Positions 18,824 to 27,939 of a stretch of DNA of 64,000 bases are shown piece by piece. The stretch's first letter is position 1; each line of letters starts with the position of its first letter. Under the pieces are notes generated by a model, which ran no database searches, had not been told where the DNA came from, and worked only from the letters and a program-made list of their open reading frames with translations. The position numbers and the translations under genes were made by a program. The DNA is from Leptospira ilyithenensis (GTDB taxonomy: Bacteria > Spirochaetota > Leptospiria > Leptospirales > Leptospiraceae). The DNA lies in assembly GCF_004771005.1 (NCBI RefSeq), contig NZ_RQHV01000001.1, positions 1 to 64,000 on the forward strand. Direction: 5' to 3'.

Positions 18824-20113
18824 ATGTCGGAAAAGGCAATTCTGAAAATAGATGGTAAGGAGTACGAACTCCCCGTAGTCATTGGTTCCGAAAACGAAAA
18901 AGCAGTCGATATCACAAAGCTCCGCCAGTTGAGTGGTTATGTTACGATTGACAGCGGTTATCTGAACACCGGTGCTTGTACAAGTGCAATCACATTCTTA
19001 GATGGAGAACAAGGGATTTTGCGTTATCGCGGAATTCCGATTGAAGACCTTGCCGCAAAATCGACGTTTACCGAAGTTGCTTATCTTTTAATCCATGGAA
19101 AACTCCCTAATCAAGTAGAACTAAAGTCTTGGAATGAATCCATTACGATGCATACGATGATCCATGAGGATCTCAAACGTTTGTTCAACGGATTCCCAAA
19201 AGACGGTCACCCTATGGCGATCATGTCCTGTATGATGGGATGTTTATCCACTTATTATCAGGATTCTTATGATCCGATGAATGAAGAGCATAGAGCTATC
19301 TCCATCATCCGCCTACTTGCAAAATTTCCAACTATTGCCGCTTTCGCTTATAAAAAGTCCTTGGGACAACCTACGATTCATCCTTTGAACAATTTGGACT
19401 ACGGCAGCAATTTTTTAAACATGATGTTTGCTGTTCCTGCGGAAGAGTATGTAATCGATCCTGAAATCGTTTCCGCATTGAATCTACTTTTGATTCTTCA
19501 TGCGGACCACGAACAAAACTGTTCAACATCTACTGTTCGTTTGGTGGGCTCTTCTCTTGCCAACCTTTACGGTGCTATTTCCGCAGGTATCCTTGCACTT
19601 TGGGGACCGCGTCATGGTGGAGCCAACCAAGAAGTATTGGAAATGTTGGAAGGAATCAAAAAGTCAGGGCTCAGTGTTAAAAAAATCGTTGAACAGGCAA
19701 AAGACAAAAACTCTTCCTTCCGACTCAACGGATTTGGCCACAGAGTTTACAAAAATTTCGACCCTCGAGCAAAAATCATCAAGGTTGCTTGTGACAAAGT
19801 TCTGAACAAACTAGGAATCAAAGACCCTCTTCTGGACATCGCAAAAGAATTGGAAGAAGCCGCTCTCAATGATCCTTACTTTGTAGAGAGAAAACTATAT
19901 CCGAACGTGGATTTTTATTCAGGAATCATTTACCGTGCACTCGGAATACCTACAAACATGTTCACTGTGATGTTTGCTATGGGAAGATTGCCGGGTTGGA
20001 TTGCCCAATGGAAAGAGATGATCGAAGACCCAAATATGAAGATTGGCCGTCCTCGCCAAATCTACACCGGGGCCGTAGAAACTCCTTACGATATAGCGAA
20101 AAAGAACGCTTAA
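18824..20113 (+). CDS. gltA: Citrate synthase, type II
   Basis: It condenses acetyl-CoA and oxaloacetate, the first TCA step. The start is the ATG at 18824 ('MSEKAILKIDGKEYELPVV'), which has AGGAGA at the right distance; the frame is open nine codons further but lacks support there. The 429-residue protein has catalytic histidines in 'ILHADHEQNCSTS' and 'GFGHRVYKNFDPRAK' and 'ALWGPRHGGANQEV', typical of the NADH-sensitive hexameric group of Gram-negative bacteria. The N-terminal extra domain of that group is present. Confidence 0.95.
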   Translation: MSEKAILKIDGKEYELPVVIGSENEKAVDITKLRQLSGYVTIDSGYLNTGACTSAITFLDGEQGILRYRGIPIEDLAAKSTFTEVAYLLIHGKLPNQVELKSWNESITMHTMIHEDLKRLFNGFPKDGHPMAIMSCMMGCLSTYYQDSYDPMNEEHRAISIIRLLAKFPTIAAFAYKKSLGQPTIHPLNNLDYGSNFLNMMFAVPAEEYVIDPEIVSALNLLLILHADHEQNCSTSTVRLVGSSLANLYGAISAGILALWGPRHGGANQEVLEMLEGIKKSGLSVKKIVEQAKDKNSSFRLNGFGHRVYKNFDPRAKIIKVACDKVLNKLGIKDPLLDIAKELEEAALNDPYFVERKLYPNVDFYSGIIYRALGIPTNMFTVMFAMGRLPGWIAQWKEMIEDPNMKIGRPRQIYTGAVETPYDIAKKNA

Positions 20114-20151
20114 ATATCGGAACCGAGATCTGTGGGCGGGGGATCAAACCC

Positions 20152-22119
20152 TTGCCCTTTTTCTTATTTTTCAAAAGAAACTATCTTAGTTTCTTTTTTT
20201 TACTTCTTTTTTCTTCACAAACACTCCTTTACTCCCAAACCCCGACAGTCTCTCTTGCGGAAAATCATTTCGATGGAAACCTGAGAATCACAAAACAGAT
20301 AGAAGTTTGGGAAGATAAGTCGGGGAAATTCGATTTTGATTGGATTCGAAACCATTCAGAAGAAATTCCTTTTCAAAAAGGCATTTCGGATTATCTCAAT
20401 TACGGCTTTTCCAAATCCGTTTTTTGGATACGATTCCGATTGGAAAAGCCGCCTGAAGACAAAGATTTATTCCTTCTCATCAAAGCACATAATATCGATT
20501 ATGTGGATTTTTATTTTTCAAATACTTCGGAGAAAATAACAAAAAAGCAAACCGGACACTTCGTTGTAATGCCGGAACGCGAATTTCCTCATAGACATTA
20601 TCTGGTTTCAATTCCGAAAGATTCTTACGGAAAAGATATTTATATCCGGATCAAAAGCGATATCTCCCTACAAATCGCAATCGACCTGCTCGATTGGAAA
20701 AGCATTCATCAAATCGACTACTCCGAACAGTGGTTTTACGGTTTCTTCTTCGGTTGCCTGGGGATCATCATACTTTACAATCTTGCGATTGCTTTTTTCG
20801 TAAGAGACATCAATTATCTTTTTTATATCGGATATGTTTTCTTTTTCGGGCTGGGTCAAATGAGTATGCTCGGATTCGCAGGGTATTTTCTTTTTCCGGA
20901 TTCCAGTCTTTTTATGAGAAACGGGATTCCTTTGTTTTTCAGTATCTGCATGTTGTTTTTTGTTTTTTTCGCCTCCAGCTTTCTAAAACTGAAAGAAAGA
21001 TTGAAGATTGCTTATCGGTTTACTTATGTATTAGCAATTGCAATCATCCTGAATGTAATCTTTGCTGCCGCAGGAGAAATTTATATCTCCGCAATTGTAT
21101 TGAGCTGGCTCACCTCGATCCTTTCCGGGTTCATTATGATTGTGGTTCTTTGGGGATTTTATAAAAGGATCATATCCTTTTATTATTTCGGTGCCGCATT
21201 TTTTATCCTGATGGCTTCCAGTGTAATTTATAGTATTTTAAAAATCACCACATTCGAAACCAATACGTTTTTGGAAGAGATGATCTTTCCCATTGCATCT
21301 CTTGCCGACATCACTCTGTTTTCCTTTGCGCTTGCGGATCGAATCCAATTGCTTCGTCTTGAAAAAGACCAGGCGATCGAGCAGATTGTTTTACACGAAA
21401 AGGAAAGACAAATTTCAAAAGACCTTCTGGTTCAGGCTTTGCCGAAAGCCATTCCCTACATTCCGTCCCTTTCCATCCAGATTTTCATCCAACCGATGAA
21501 ACAAGTAGGAGGAGATTTTTACGAATTTCACTCACCAAATTCCTGTGAGCTGGGTACTTTGATCTGCGACGTATCTGGACATGGAATTCCAGCTTCACTT
21601 GTTTCAGCAATGGGAAAAGTCGCGTTCTCAACACAGAAGAAAAATATTTTTTCTCCCAAACGGGTGTTAGAGGGAATGAATAGGATTTTGTACGGGAACT
21701 GCACTCCCGAGTATCTTACAGCCTCCTACGTTTACTTGAACACGGAAACAAATACCTGGCGTTTCGGCAGAGCAGGCCATCCTTCCGGTTTTCTCCAAAG
21801 AAAAACGGGGGAGATTTTGACAGTTCATCCCCAAGGTAAGGTGATCGGCACTTTTCCCGAAATCCAGATCGAAGAAATCGGATTTCTTACGAATCCGGGA
21901 GACAGGATTCTACTTCTAACCGACGGCGTTCCGGAATCTTTCAATTCCTTGGATGAGATGTACGGCGAGGAAAGACTATTGGAATTTTTGAAAAATAATG
22001 CGAATTTGCCCGGAGATCTTTGGGTGAAGGCACTTCTTTCCGATTTAGAATCGTTCTCTGGAAAGGGTTTAAAAGAATGGGAAGACGATATCACTTTTAT
22101 TCTTTTGGATCTGAAATGA
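20152..22119 (+). CDS. 7TMR-DISM receptor with SpoIIE-type PP2C phosphatase domain
   Basis: A signal peptide is followed by a periplasmic 7TMR-DISMED2-like domain ('IPFQKGISDYLNYGFSKS', 'WIRFRLEKP'), seven membrane segments (about residues 195-400), a short coiled coil and a C-terminal SpoIIE/PP2C phosphatase with 'QVGGDFYEF', 'CDVSGHGIPASL' and 'LLLTDGVPESF' metal motifs. Such proteins sense an extracellular ligand and dephosphorylate anti-sigma-antagonist (STAS) proteins. No ATG fits: the frame runs back into gltA, and the best start is the TTG at 20152 just before the signal peptide. A STAS protein is encoded at 27326. The methyltransferase gene starts in its stop (ATGA). Confidence 0.85.
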   Translation: MPFFLFFKRNYLSFFFLLLFSSQTLLYSQTPTVSLAENHFDGNLRITKQIEVWEDKSGKFDFDWIRNHSEEIPFQKGISDYLNYGFSKSVFWIRFRLEKPPEDKDLFLLIKAHNIDYVDFYFSNTSEKITKKQTGHFVVMPEREFPHRHYLVSIPKDSYGKDIYIRIKSDISLQIAIDLLDWKSIHQIDYSEQWFYGFFFGCLGIIILYNLAIAFFVRDINYLFYIGYVFFFGLGQMSMLGFAGYFLFPDSSLFMRNGIPLFFSICMLFFVFFASSFLKLKERLKIAYRFTYVLAIAIILNVIFAAAGEIYISAIVLSWLTSILSGFIMIVVLWGFYKRIISFYYFGAAFFILMASSVIYSILKITTFETNTFLEEMIFPIASLADITLFSFALADRIQLLRLEKDQAIEQIVLHEKERQISKDLLVQALPKAIPYIPSLSIQIFIQPMKQVGGDFYEFHSPNSCELGTLICDVSGHGIPASLVSAMGKVAFSTQKKNIFSPKRVLEGMNRILYGNCTPEYLTASYVYLNTETNTWRFGRAGHPSGFLQRKTGEILTVHPQGKVIGTFPEIQIEEIGFLTNPGDRILLLTDGVPESFNSLDEMYGEERLLEFLKNNANLPGDLWVKALLSDLESFSGKGLKEWEDDITFILLDLK

Positions 22120-22952
22120 AACAAAGTTACGAACTATTAGACTCAGGCGATTTTTCCAAATTGGAAATTGTAGGCGGATTCAAACTGATCCGTTCCTCCC
22201 CCTCTTCCGCTTACGGAAAAGAAAATCCGAAACTGTGGAATGATGCTGACGCTCGTTATGTGAAAAACGATACAGGTTCGGGAAGTTGGTCATTTCAGAA
22301 AAAAATCCCCGAAAGTTTTTCCATTGATTTTGCAGGTTTACAATTCAAAATCAAACTCACTCCCTTCGGACATATAGGACTTTTTCCCGAACAAAAAACA
22401 AATTGGGATCGGATCAGAGAAATAGGAAAAAAGAAATCCAAGCTTGAAGTTTTGAATCTCTTTGCGTATTCCGGTGGCTCCACCTTAGCATGTTTAGACG
22501 CGGGAATGAGCGTCTGCCATGTGGATGCATCCAAAGGTATGGTGGACTGGGCTCGGGAAAATGCAGCACTTTCCAACCTTGCTGACAAACCTATCCGATG
22601 GATTGTAGACGATGTATTAAAATTCATACAAAGAGAAATCAAAAGAAAAAAACGTTACCAGGGATTGATACTGGATCCGCCCAGTTTCGGGAGAGGTTCC
22701 AAAGGGGAAGTTTGGAAAATCGAAGATCATCTCCCCGAGCTGATGGACGCACTCATGGAGTTATGCGATCATTCCCCCGAGTTCGTCATCCTAAGTTGTC
22801 ATAGTCAAGGATACAGTCCGTTGACTCTGGAACGTATCCTATCCAGCAGAATCAAAACACGAGGAACGTATAGTACGGACGAATTGTTCATCCAGGAAAA
22901 GTCGGGAAAAAAATATCCTTCCGGGTTTTGTTCCTTCTATTTGAAATCCTAA
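22116..22952 (+). CDS. Class I SAM-dependent rRNA methyltransferase (RlmI/RlmK-like)
   Basis: The 278-residue protein has a Rossmann methyltransferase fold: SAM-binding 'VLNLFAYSGGSTLACLDAG', 'VDASKGMVDWARENAALS' and the catalytic-loop motif 'LILDPPSFGRG'. These match COG1092 enzymes that methylate 23S rRNA cytosine or guanine, here without an N-terminal PUA domain. ATG at 22116 overlaps the preceding TGA, which rules out the longer upstream frame. A second RNA methyltransferase gene follows after 4 bases. The exact target base is unknown. Confidence 0.82.
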   Translation: MKQSYELLDSGDFSKLEIVGGFKLIRSSPSSAYGKENPKLWNDADARYVKNDTGSGSWSFQKKIPESFSIDFAGLQFKIKLTPFGHIGLFPEQKTNWDRIREIGKKKSKLEVLNLFAYSGGSTLACLDAGMSVCHVDASKGMVDWARENAALSNLADKPIRWIVDDVLKFIQREIKRKKRYQGLILDPPSFGRGSKGEVWKIEDHLPELMDALMELCDHSPEFVILSCHSQGYSPLTLERILSSRIKTRGTYSTDELFIQEKSGKKYPSGFCSFYLKS

Positions 22953-22956
22953 AAAT

Positions 22957-23796
22957 ATGAAACCTCAAGTTCAATCCATAACGAGTTTTTCAAACCCGAA
23001 AGTAAAATGGGTATCTTCCTTAAAAGAAAAGAGAAGTCGGGATGAAGAGAAAAAGTTTTTTATCGAAGGTTATCGTGAGATTTTTAAAGCGATTAAAGGT
23101 GGTTCCGATTCTTCCGTTCCTACCCTTCCGGTAAGACTTCATTCTCTATTTATTTCTCCCGATTGTTTTTTAGGAGAAAACGAATCCAAACTGATTGGAT
23201 CCGTGACCTGCCCTATCTTCGAACTCCCTAAAAAAATCTTTGAAAAAATATCCTACAGAGACCGCCCCGACGGTTTGATCGCAGTTGCAGAAACACCTAA
23301 CGCAAATTATGATTGGGATCTTTTTCCCGCTTTGAATCTGAATCCCGTCCTAATCATTGAAGGTGTTGAGAAACCGGGGAATTTAGGAACCATACTTCGC
23401 ACTGCGGAAGGTGCCGGAGTCGGACTCGTTTTAGTCACGGATCCAAGGATCGATCTTTTCAACCCGAATGTGATTCGAGCGAGCACGGGAACTCTTTTCA
23501 CTCTTCCGACTTATATCAGTTCTCTCTCGGAAACGATTGTAAATCTTCGCAAACAAAATTACTCCATCCATGCAGTCACCCCGGAAGGAAAGTCCTTATA
23601 TTCAAATACGGATTTTAGAAAAAAGTCGGCGTTCCTTTTCGGAAGCGAACAATACGGACTCACTCCTTCCGCAAAAGAAGAAAGTGACGATACCCTTTAC
23701 TTACCGATGTTCGGAGAAGCTGACTCGCTGAATCTTGCCATGTCTTGCGGAATCGTTCTCTATGAGTCCTTGCGTCAAAGAAATACAGGTTCATAA
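22957..23796 (+). CDS. TrmH/SpoU-family RNA 2'-O-methyltransferase
   Basis: The 279-residue protein has an N-terminal substrate-binding domain ('NPKVKWVSSLKEKRSRDEEK') and a SPOUT methyltransferase domain with the three motifs: 'GVEKPGNLGTILRTAEGAG', 'FLFGSEQYGLT' and 'LPMFGEADSLNLAMSCGI'. It probably methylates a ribose in rRNA or tRNA. It follows another RNA methyltransferase by 4 bases, and the glycosyltransferase-like gene begins 3 bases after its stop. Confidence 0.88.
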   Translation: MKPQVQSITSFSNPKVKWVSSLKEKRSRDEEKKFFIEGYREIFKAIKGGSDSSVPTLPVRLHSLFISPDCFLGENESKLIGSVTCPIFELPKKIFEKISYRDRPDGLIAVAETPNANYDWDLFPALNLNPVLIIEGVEKPGNLGTILRTAEGAGVGLVLVTDPRIDLFNPNVIRASTGTLFTLPTYISSLSETIVNLRKQNYSIHAVTPEGKSLYSNTDFRKKSAFLFGSEQYGLTPSAKEESDDTLYLPMFGEADSLNLAMSCGIVLYESLRQRNTGS

Positions 23797-23799
23797 AAT

Positions 23800-24867
23800 T
23801 TGAAAATTTACTATTATGTTTCCGGGCATGGCTTCGGCCATATCAGCCGAACATCGGTTATCCTGTCTGAAATTTTAAAAAACCCCGGCCTCACTGAACT
23901 CCATCTGATTTCCGAACGAACCAGTTTTATTTCCGAAGCAAATCCAAAACTGATCAAAAGAAATAGTAAATTGGATGTAGGGGTATATCAAAAAGACTCT
24001 CTCTCCATGGATACCGAAAAAACAAAACAAGCGTTAATTGAATTTGAAAAATCAAAAAACCGATTATTAAAAGAAGAATCCGACTATTGTAAAACAAAAG
24101 GGATAGATCTGATCATTACCGACGCATCTTCCTTACCACTGATCATAGCACTCGAAGTCGGTATTCCTTCCGTGTTTGTCGGAAATTTCACATGGGACTT
24201 TATCTATCGCAAGTTTGCAAACCAAGATTCTTATTTCACGAATATAAGCGATATTCTGCTTACTGAATATAGTTTTGCAACGGAAGCATTGGTCTTGCCC
24301 TTTCATTGTCCCATGCCTCCTTTTTTGGAAAAAACGGAAGTAGGACTTGTGGGTAGAAAACCGACTCTTACCAAATCGGAAGCAAGAACCTCTTTTCAAT
24401 TTACCGATTCATACAAATACGTCTTACTTTCGTTCGGAGCTTACGGATTGGAAGGATTTGATTTTCATTGGGAAAATCTTCCGAGTGATATCAAGTTAGT
24501 TGCTTACGGCGTGCCCGGGCTAAAGACAGATAGAGTCATTGTTCCCGACTTTTGCAATTATCCCGATCTGGTATCCGCCTGTGATTATGTTTTGACCAAA
24601 CCGGGTTATGGAATTCTTTCCGAATGTTATTATGCCGATACTCCGATCCTTTATACGGACAGAGGAGATTTTGCCGAATATCCCTACTTAGTCGAAAATT
24701 TGCAAAATTATTTTTTAAGTAGCTATATAAGCCACGAAGAAATTTCAAATTGCGAATTCGAAATTCATTTTTCTCGAATTGACAGTGCGAAAGGAAAGGT
24801 CAAAGTATTAGAGGTTCCTAAAAACGGAGAAATTCAGATTACAAATCGAATCTTCGAATATACATAG
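23800..24867 (+). CDS. Glycosyltransferase-like protein (GT28/MurG C-terminal type)
   Basis: The 355-residue protein begins 'MKIYYYVSGHGFGHISRTS', the glycine-rich N-terminal loop of GT-B nucleotide-sugar enzymes. It has a C-terminal block 'YVLTKPGYGILSECYYADT' and 'ILYTDRGDFAEYPYLVENL' that matches the donor-binding half of GT28/MurG-like proteins and the N-terminal domain of L-arabinokinase-type proteins. There is no signal peptide. The start is the TTG at 23800, close behind the methyltransferase stop. Acceptor and donor are unknown. Confidence 0.7.
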   Translation: MKIYYYVSGHGFGHISRTSVILSEILKNPGLTELHLISERTSFISEANPKLIKRNSKLDVGVYQKDSLSMDTEKTKQALIEFEKSKNRLLKEESDYCKTKGIDLIITDASSLPLIIALEVGIPSVFVGNFTWDFIYRKFANQDSYFTNISDILLTEYSFATEALVLPFHCPMPPFLEKTEVGLVGRKPTLTKSEARTSFQFTDSYKYVLLSFGAYGLEGFDFHWENLPSDIKLVAYGVPGLKTDRVIVPDFCNYPDLVSACDYVLTKPGYGILSECYYADTPILYTDRGDFAEYPYLVENLQNYFLSSYISHEEISNCEFEIHFSRIDSAKGKVKVLEVPKNGEIQITNRIFEYT

Positions 24868-24872
24868 TCACA

Positions 24873-26543
24873 ATGGCATCTGCAGAATCATATCCTGAAA
24901 GAATACTCCAAGATTTAGAAGCAAACGAAAACGGTTTTTTTCAAATTGAAAACAGAAAAGGTCGCGCCTATCTTCATGTAACAAAACCAGGCGAAAAAGG
25001 CCAGAAAGTAGAGTTCAAAGATGTGCTTTCCCGAATCAAATTGTTCGGAGTGGAAAGTTATAACGAAGATACGATCAAAAAAGTAGTCCTTCATTCCGAT
25101 GGGAAAGAGGTGGAAATCGGGACTTGGTCCAAAGGAACCCCCGAAGATTCTTATGCGGAAATTACTATTTCCGACGATCATATGAGTGCCTCCCTCAATC
25201 TTTATCCTCCCAAACACGGAGGCAATCTTCTATCCGAATACGAGTTGAGAGAAAAAATCGCAAGCATAGGAATCAGCCTGGGGATTTTGGATCCGATCGT
25301 TCAAAAAACGATCCGTAACCCCGAATTTTTAGTACCGGTAGTGGTTGCAAAAGGATATCCTCCAACTCCGGGAATCGACGGAGAAATCAAAATTTTCTTC
25401 CGCTCTGACAACAAACCGCAGTTAGAAGAAGATGAGCAAGGCCGTATCAATTATAAAAACATAGGAATCATTCAATCGGTAAAACCGGATGATTTGATCG
25501 CTGAAAAAATCCCCCCAAAACCGGGACAATACGGAAAAACAGTCACTGGCACATTGATTCCCTTCCCTGAAGAAAAATCAGTAGAATGGGTTTTAGGTCC
25601 CAATGTGGATCTAAGAGGAGAAAAACTTTATTCTAAAATAGCAGGACGCCCGGTTCTGGATAGAAACGGAGGGATACGGGTAGACCAAGTGATCCAACTT
25701 GAAGCCGTAGATTATTCAACAGGCAATATTGATTTTCCGGGAACAATCATCGTAGAAGAAAAAATCGGAGACGGTTTTTCACTTACAACGAATGGAAGTA
25801 TCATTATCAAAAGTTCCGTAGGCAAAGCTTTCCTTCGGGCCAAAGGAGACATTGTTCTCTCTGGCGGCTTTATGGGTCGGGGAGAAGGTTATATCGAATC
25901 GGAAGGAAACATATACGCTAAGTTTATCGAACAAGGGAAATTATCGGCAGGCGGATCCATCTTTGTGGAAGAAGCGGTCATGCACTCGGAAATTTCGGCA
26001 AAAGACATTATACGAGTATTAGGTGGTCGGGGAGAAATCATAGGTGGCACGACCATAGCAGCAAATTCCATTGAGTGCGCCAAACTGGGAGCTGTTGTGG
26101 AAACCAAAACGAAAGTAGCGGTAGGAATTCCTCCCGAACTTTTAGAAGAACTTGATCGGATGAAAATAGAAATCTCGGAAAAAGAGAGCACCTTGAAAAA
26201 AGTGCAGACTACCCAAACCAAACTACAAGAACAAACAGCGAAAAGAGATCTGAAACAAGACGAAAAAGAAATGTTATCCAAATTGAAAGAAGCAAATGAA
26301 AAGTACAGCGTCCTTTTGGAATCTCTTAAGAAACAATTTGATACCGCTCTCGGATCTTACGAACCGAACAAAGAAGCATTTGTTTATGTGGAAAGGGAAG
26401 TTTTTCCGGGTGTGGAAGTCAATTTTGGGTCAGGAAAAATATACAGATCAGCCTTAAATTCACTTGTAGGAAAAACAACCATACTAATAGGAGTCGACGG
26501 AAATATCCAAACAGAGAGAAATCTTCCGCCAAATGCGCGCTAG
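24873..26543 (+). CDS. FapA-domain (DUF342) protein
   Basis: The 556-residue protein has the FapA architecture: an N-terminal region ('YPPTPGIDGEIKIFF', 'PPKPGQYGKTVTGTLI'), a glycine-rich right-handed beta-helix ('GNIDFPGTIIVEEKIGDGF', 'GKAFLRAKGDIVLSGGFMG', 'EGNIYAKFIEQGKLSAGGS'), then a coiled coil (about residues 425-495) and a short end. FapA domain proteins were named for flagellar assembly and are often linked to polymer or membrane-associated functions. It starts 5 bases after the glycosyltransferase-like gene, and its end converges with the lipoprotein gene at 26557. Confidence 0.85.
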   Translation: MASAESYPERILQDLEANENGFFQIENRKGRAYLHVTKPGEKGQKVEFKDVLSRIKLFGVESYNEDTIKKVVLHSDGKEVEIGTWSKGTPEDSYAEITISDDHMSASLNLYPPKHGGNLLSEYELREKIASIGISLGILDPIVQKTIRNPEFLVPVVVAKGYPPTPGIDGEIKIFFRSDNKPQLEEDEQGRINYKNIGIIQSVKPDDLIAEKIPPKPGQYGKTVTGTLIPFPEEKSVEWVLGPNVDLRGEKLYSKIAGRPVLDRNGGIRVDQVIQLEAVDYSTGNIDFPGTIIVEEKIGDGFSLTTNGSIIIKSSVGKAFLRAKGDIVLSGGFMGRGEGYIESEGNIYAKFIEQGKLSAGGSIFVEEAVMHSEISAKDIIRVLGGRGEIIGGTTIAANSIECAKLGAVVETKTKVAVGIPPELLEELDRMKIEISEKESTLKKVQTTQTKLQEQTAKRDLKQDEKEMLSKLKEANEKYSVLLESLKKQFDTALGSYEPNKEAFVYVEREVFPGVEVNFGSGKIYRSALNSLVGKTTILIGVDGNIQTERNLPPNAR

Positions 26544-26556
26544 ATGTTGAATTTAA

Positions 26557-27324
26557 TCAATCGGGTAAAACAGCATCATCTTCGTCACGGTTGATTTTTT
26601 TTTCAGGAATAAGATCGGAATCTACCGATGTGATTACTTCTTTTGCAGATTTAACCTTTCTTTTTTCAAACTTGAGTTTGCTTAAGTCTTTCTTGCTAAA
26701 TACCAACCAACGTCTATTTCTGAAACCATCCACTTCTTTAAAAGCAAACCCTGTATGAGGAAGGATAAAATTGGTTTCAGGAGTATGATCAAAGGAAATA
26801 TCAGGAATTTTTGACCAATCATAATAATTTCCCTGCTCATCGAATGCAATCTCCGATTGAATTTCTCCAACCAGGATCTCTATCGTATTTTCAGTAGCCC
26901 AAATATAAAAACCAGTCCGAACATAATGCGATACTACGGACTTTACAGGATTGTATTTGGAAACAATCAGTAACATTTGATCCGGTTTTACTTTGCGAAG
27001 TCCGTCCATAAGGTCTGCGGAAAAATCCTTAATCTCAGCCTCTTCGAAAACATAGAGCAATAAATTCCCATAGGAACTTTCTTGTTTGTAACGAATGTTT
27101 CCCAATATATCTAAAATTTTATCTTCCGAAATTTCAATCGGATGAGCGAAACTTTGTTCCAGAGCTTTTTCCGATTTGAGTTTTATATTTTCACGTTTTA
27201 CGGAATAAATCGCAAATTCATTATTACGAAACAATAAGTTTCTAGACTGAACACCTGTTGCACAGGAATTGATTTCAAAAATTAAAAAAAGAATTAAAAC
27301 TGAGAAACTAAACTTAGATTTCAT
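26557..27324 (-). CDS. Lipoprotein, unknown function
   Basis: The start is the ATG at 27324 ('MKSKFSFSVLILFLIFEIN'), with GGAG upstream; the longer frame would overlap the STAS gene. A hydrophobic signal ends in a spirochaete-type lipobox 'FEINSC', so Cys-22 or so is probably lipidated. The rest of the 255-residue protein is mixed alpha/beta without a known domain, and ends in an acidic, Lys-rich tail. It starts right after the STAS stop codon (27326), so the two form a pair. This suggests an envelope signal paired with a partner-switching protein. Confidence 0.7.
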   Translation of the reverse strand: MKSKFSFSVLILFLIFEINSCATGVQSRNLLFRNNEFAIYSVKRENIKLKSEKALEQSFAHPIEISEDKILDILGNIRYKQESSYGNLLLYVFEEAEIKDFSADLMDGLRKVKPDQMLLIVSKYNPVKSVVSHYVRTGFYIWATENTIEILVGEIQSEIAFDEQGNYYDWSKIPDISFDHTPETNFILPHTGFAFKEVDGFRNRRWLVFSKKDLSKLKFEKRKVKSAKEVITSVDSDLIPEKKINRDEDDAVLPD

Positions 27325-27325
27325 T

Positions 27326-27685
27326 TTATGGCTCCAAAGCCTTTGTGAATTCAGGAAATTTTGATAAGTATTCATCTACCGTCAAAATGGATAAGATATG
27401 ATTGAGTCCGGAGAGACGAAATACGGAATTTAAATTTTTATTGAGATTGGTTACGTAGATCTCTATGCCTCGGTTGTGTAATGCGGAAGAAGCTTTGATC
27501 ACTGCGCCGATTCCGGAAGAATCCAAAAACTTGACATTGGAAAAATCCAGAGTCAATTTAGCAAACTTCATACCATCCATGGATTTTTCAAATTCCTGGT
27601 AAAATTCCCTGGAATTTTCCATAAGAACATCCTTTTGAATTGAAAAGAGAAGATGATTTTCTTGAAAGTAGGATTGGATGAGCAT
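27326..27685 (-). CDS. STAS-domain anti-sigma factor antagonist
   Basis: The 119-residue protein is a single STAS domain. The phosphorylatable serine lies in 'VKFLDSSGIGAVIKASSAL', the conserved DSSG site of SpoIIAA/RsbV. Such proteins bind anti-sigma kinases and are reactivated by SpoIIE-type phosphatases like the one at 20152. No anti-sigma kinase is in the window. It is translated just before the lipoprotein gene. Confidence 0.88.
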   Translation of the reverse strand: MLIQSYFQENHLLFSIQKDVLMENSREFYQEFEKSMDGMKFAKLTLDFSNVKFLDSSGIGAVIKASSALHNRGIEIYVTNLNKNLNSVFRLSGLNHILSILTVDEYLSKFPEFTKALEP

Positions 27686-27753
27686 GAAATTGATACGATT
27701 ATTACTGTTATCAATACCTTAAAGAGGAAGAGTTTTATGTCAAGACTTTCGGC

Positions 27754-27939
27754 TCACAAAGGAGCAAGGTCGGAAAGAGCCATTTCTAAATCGTGAGGGT
27801 AACCTTCTTTGTCATTGTAGATCACTAAGGCTTTGTCGGAATTCAGTTCTTTGATCTCAACTGTCGCGCCGGTGAAAATAAAAATTCCTTGGAAGAGAAA
27901 GGTTTTTTTTGTGAGTTTTACCCTGTCTCCAACCTTCAT
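27754..27939 (-). CDS. Small conserved protein, SH3-barrel-like, unknown
   Basis: The 61-residue product ('MKVGDRVKLTKKTFLFQGI' to 'LSDLAPL') is predicted to be mostly beta strand, in the style of small SH3/KOW barrels. No known family is recognised. Its ATG overlaps the TGA of the IscU-like fusion gene (27936-27939), so the two are translationally coupled, which supports it as a real gene working with that protein. Confidence 0.6.
   Translation of the reverse strand: MKVGDRVKLTKKTFLFQGIFIFTGATVEIKELNSDKALVIYNDKEGYPHDLEMALSDLAPL

Noticed and set aside
19996..20151. N-terminal extension of the SpoIIE protein to the ATG at 19996
   Set aside because: It would overlap the end of citrate synthase by 118 bases and precedes the signal peptide by over 50 charged residues.
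22020..22115. N-terminal extension of the RNA methyltransferase
   Set aside because: The ATG at 22116 overlaps the upstream stop in the classic coupled way.
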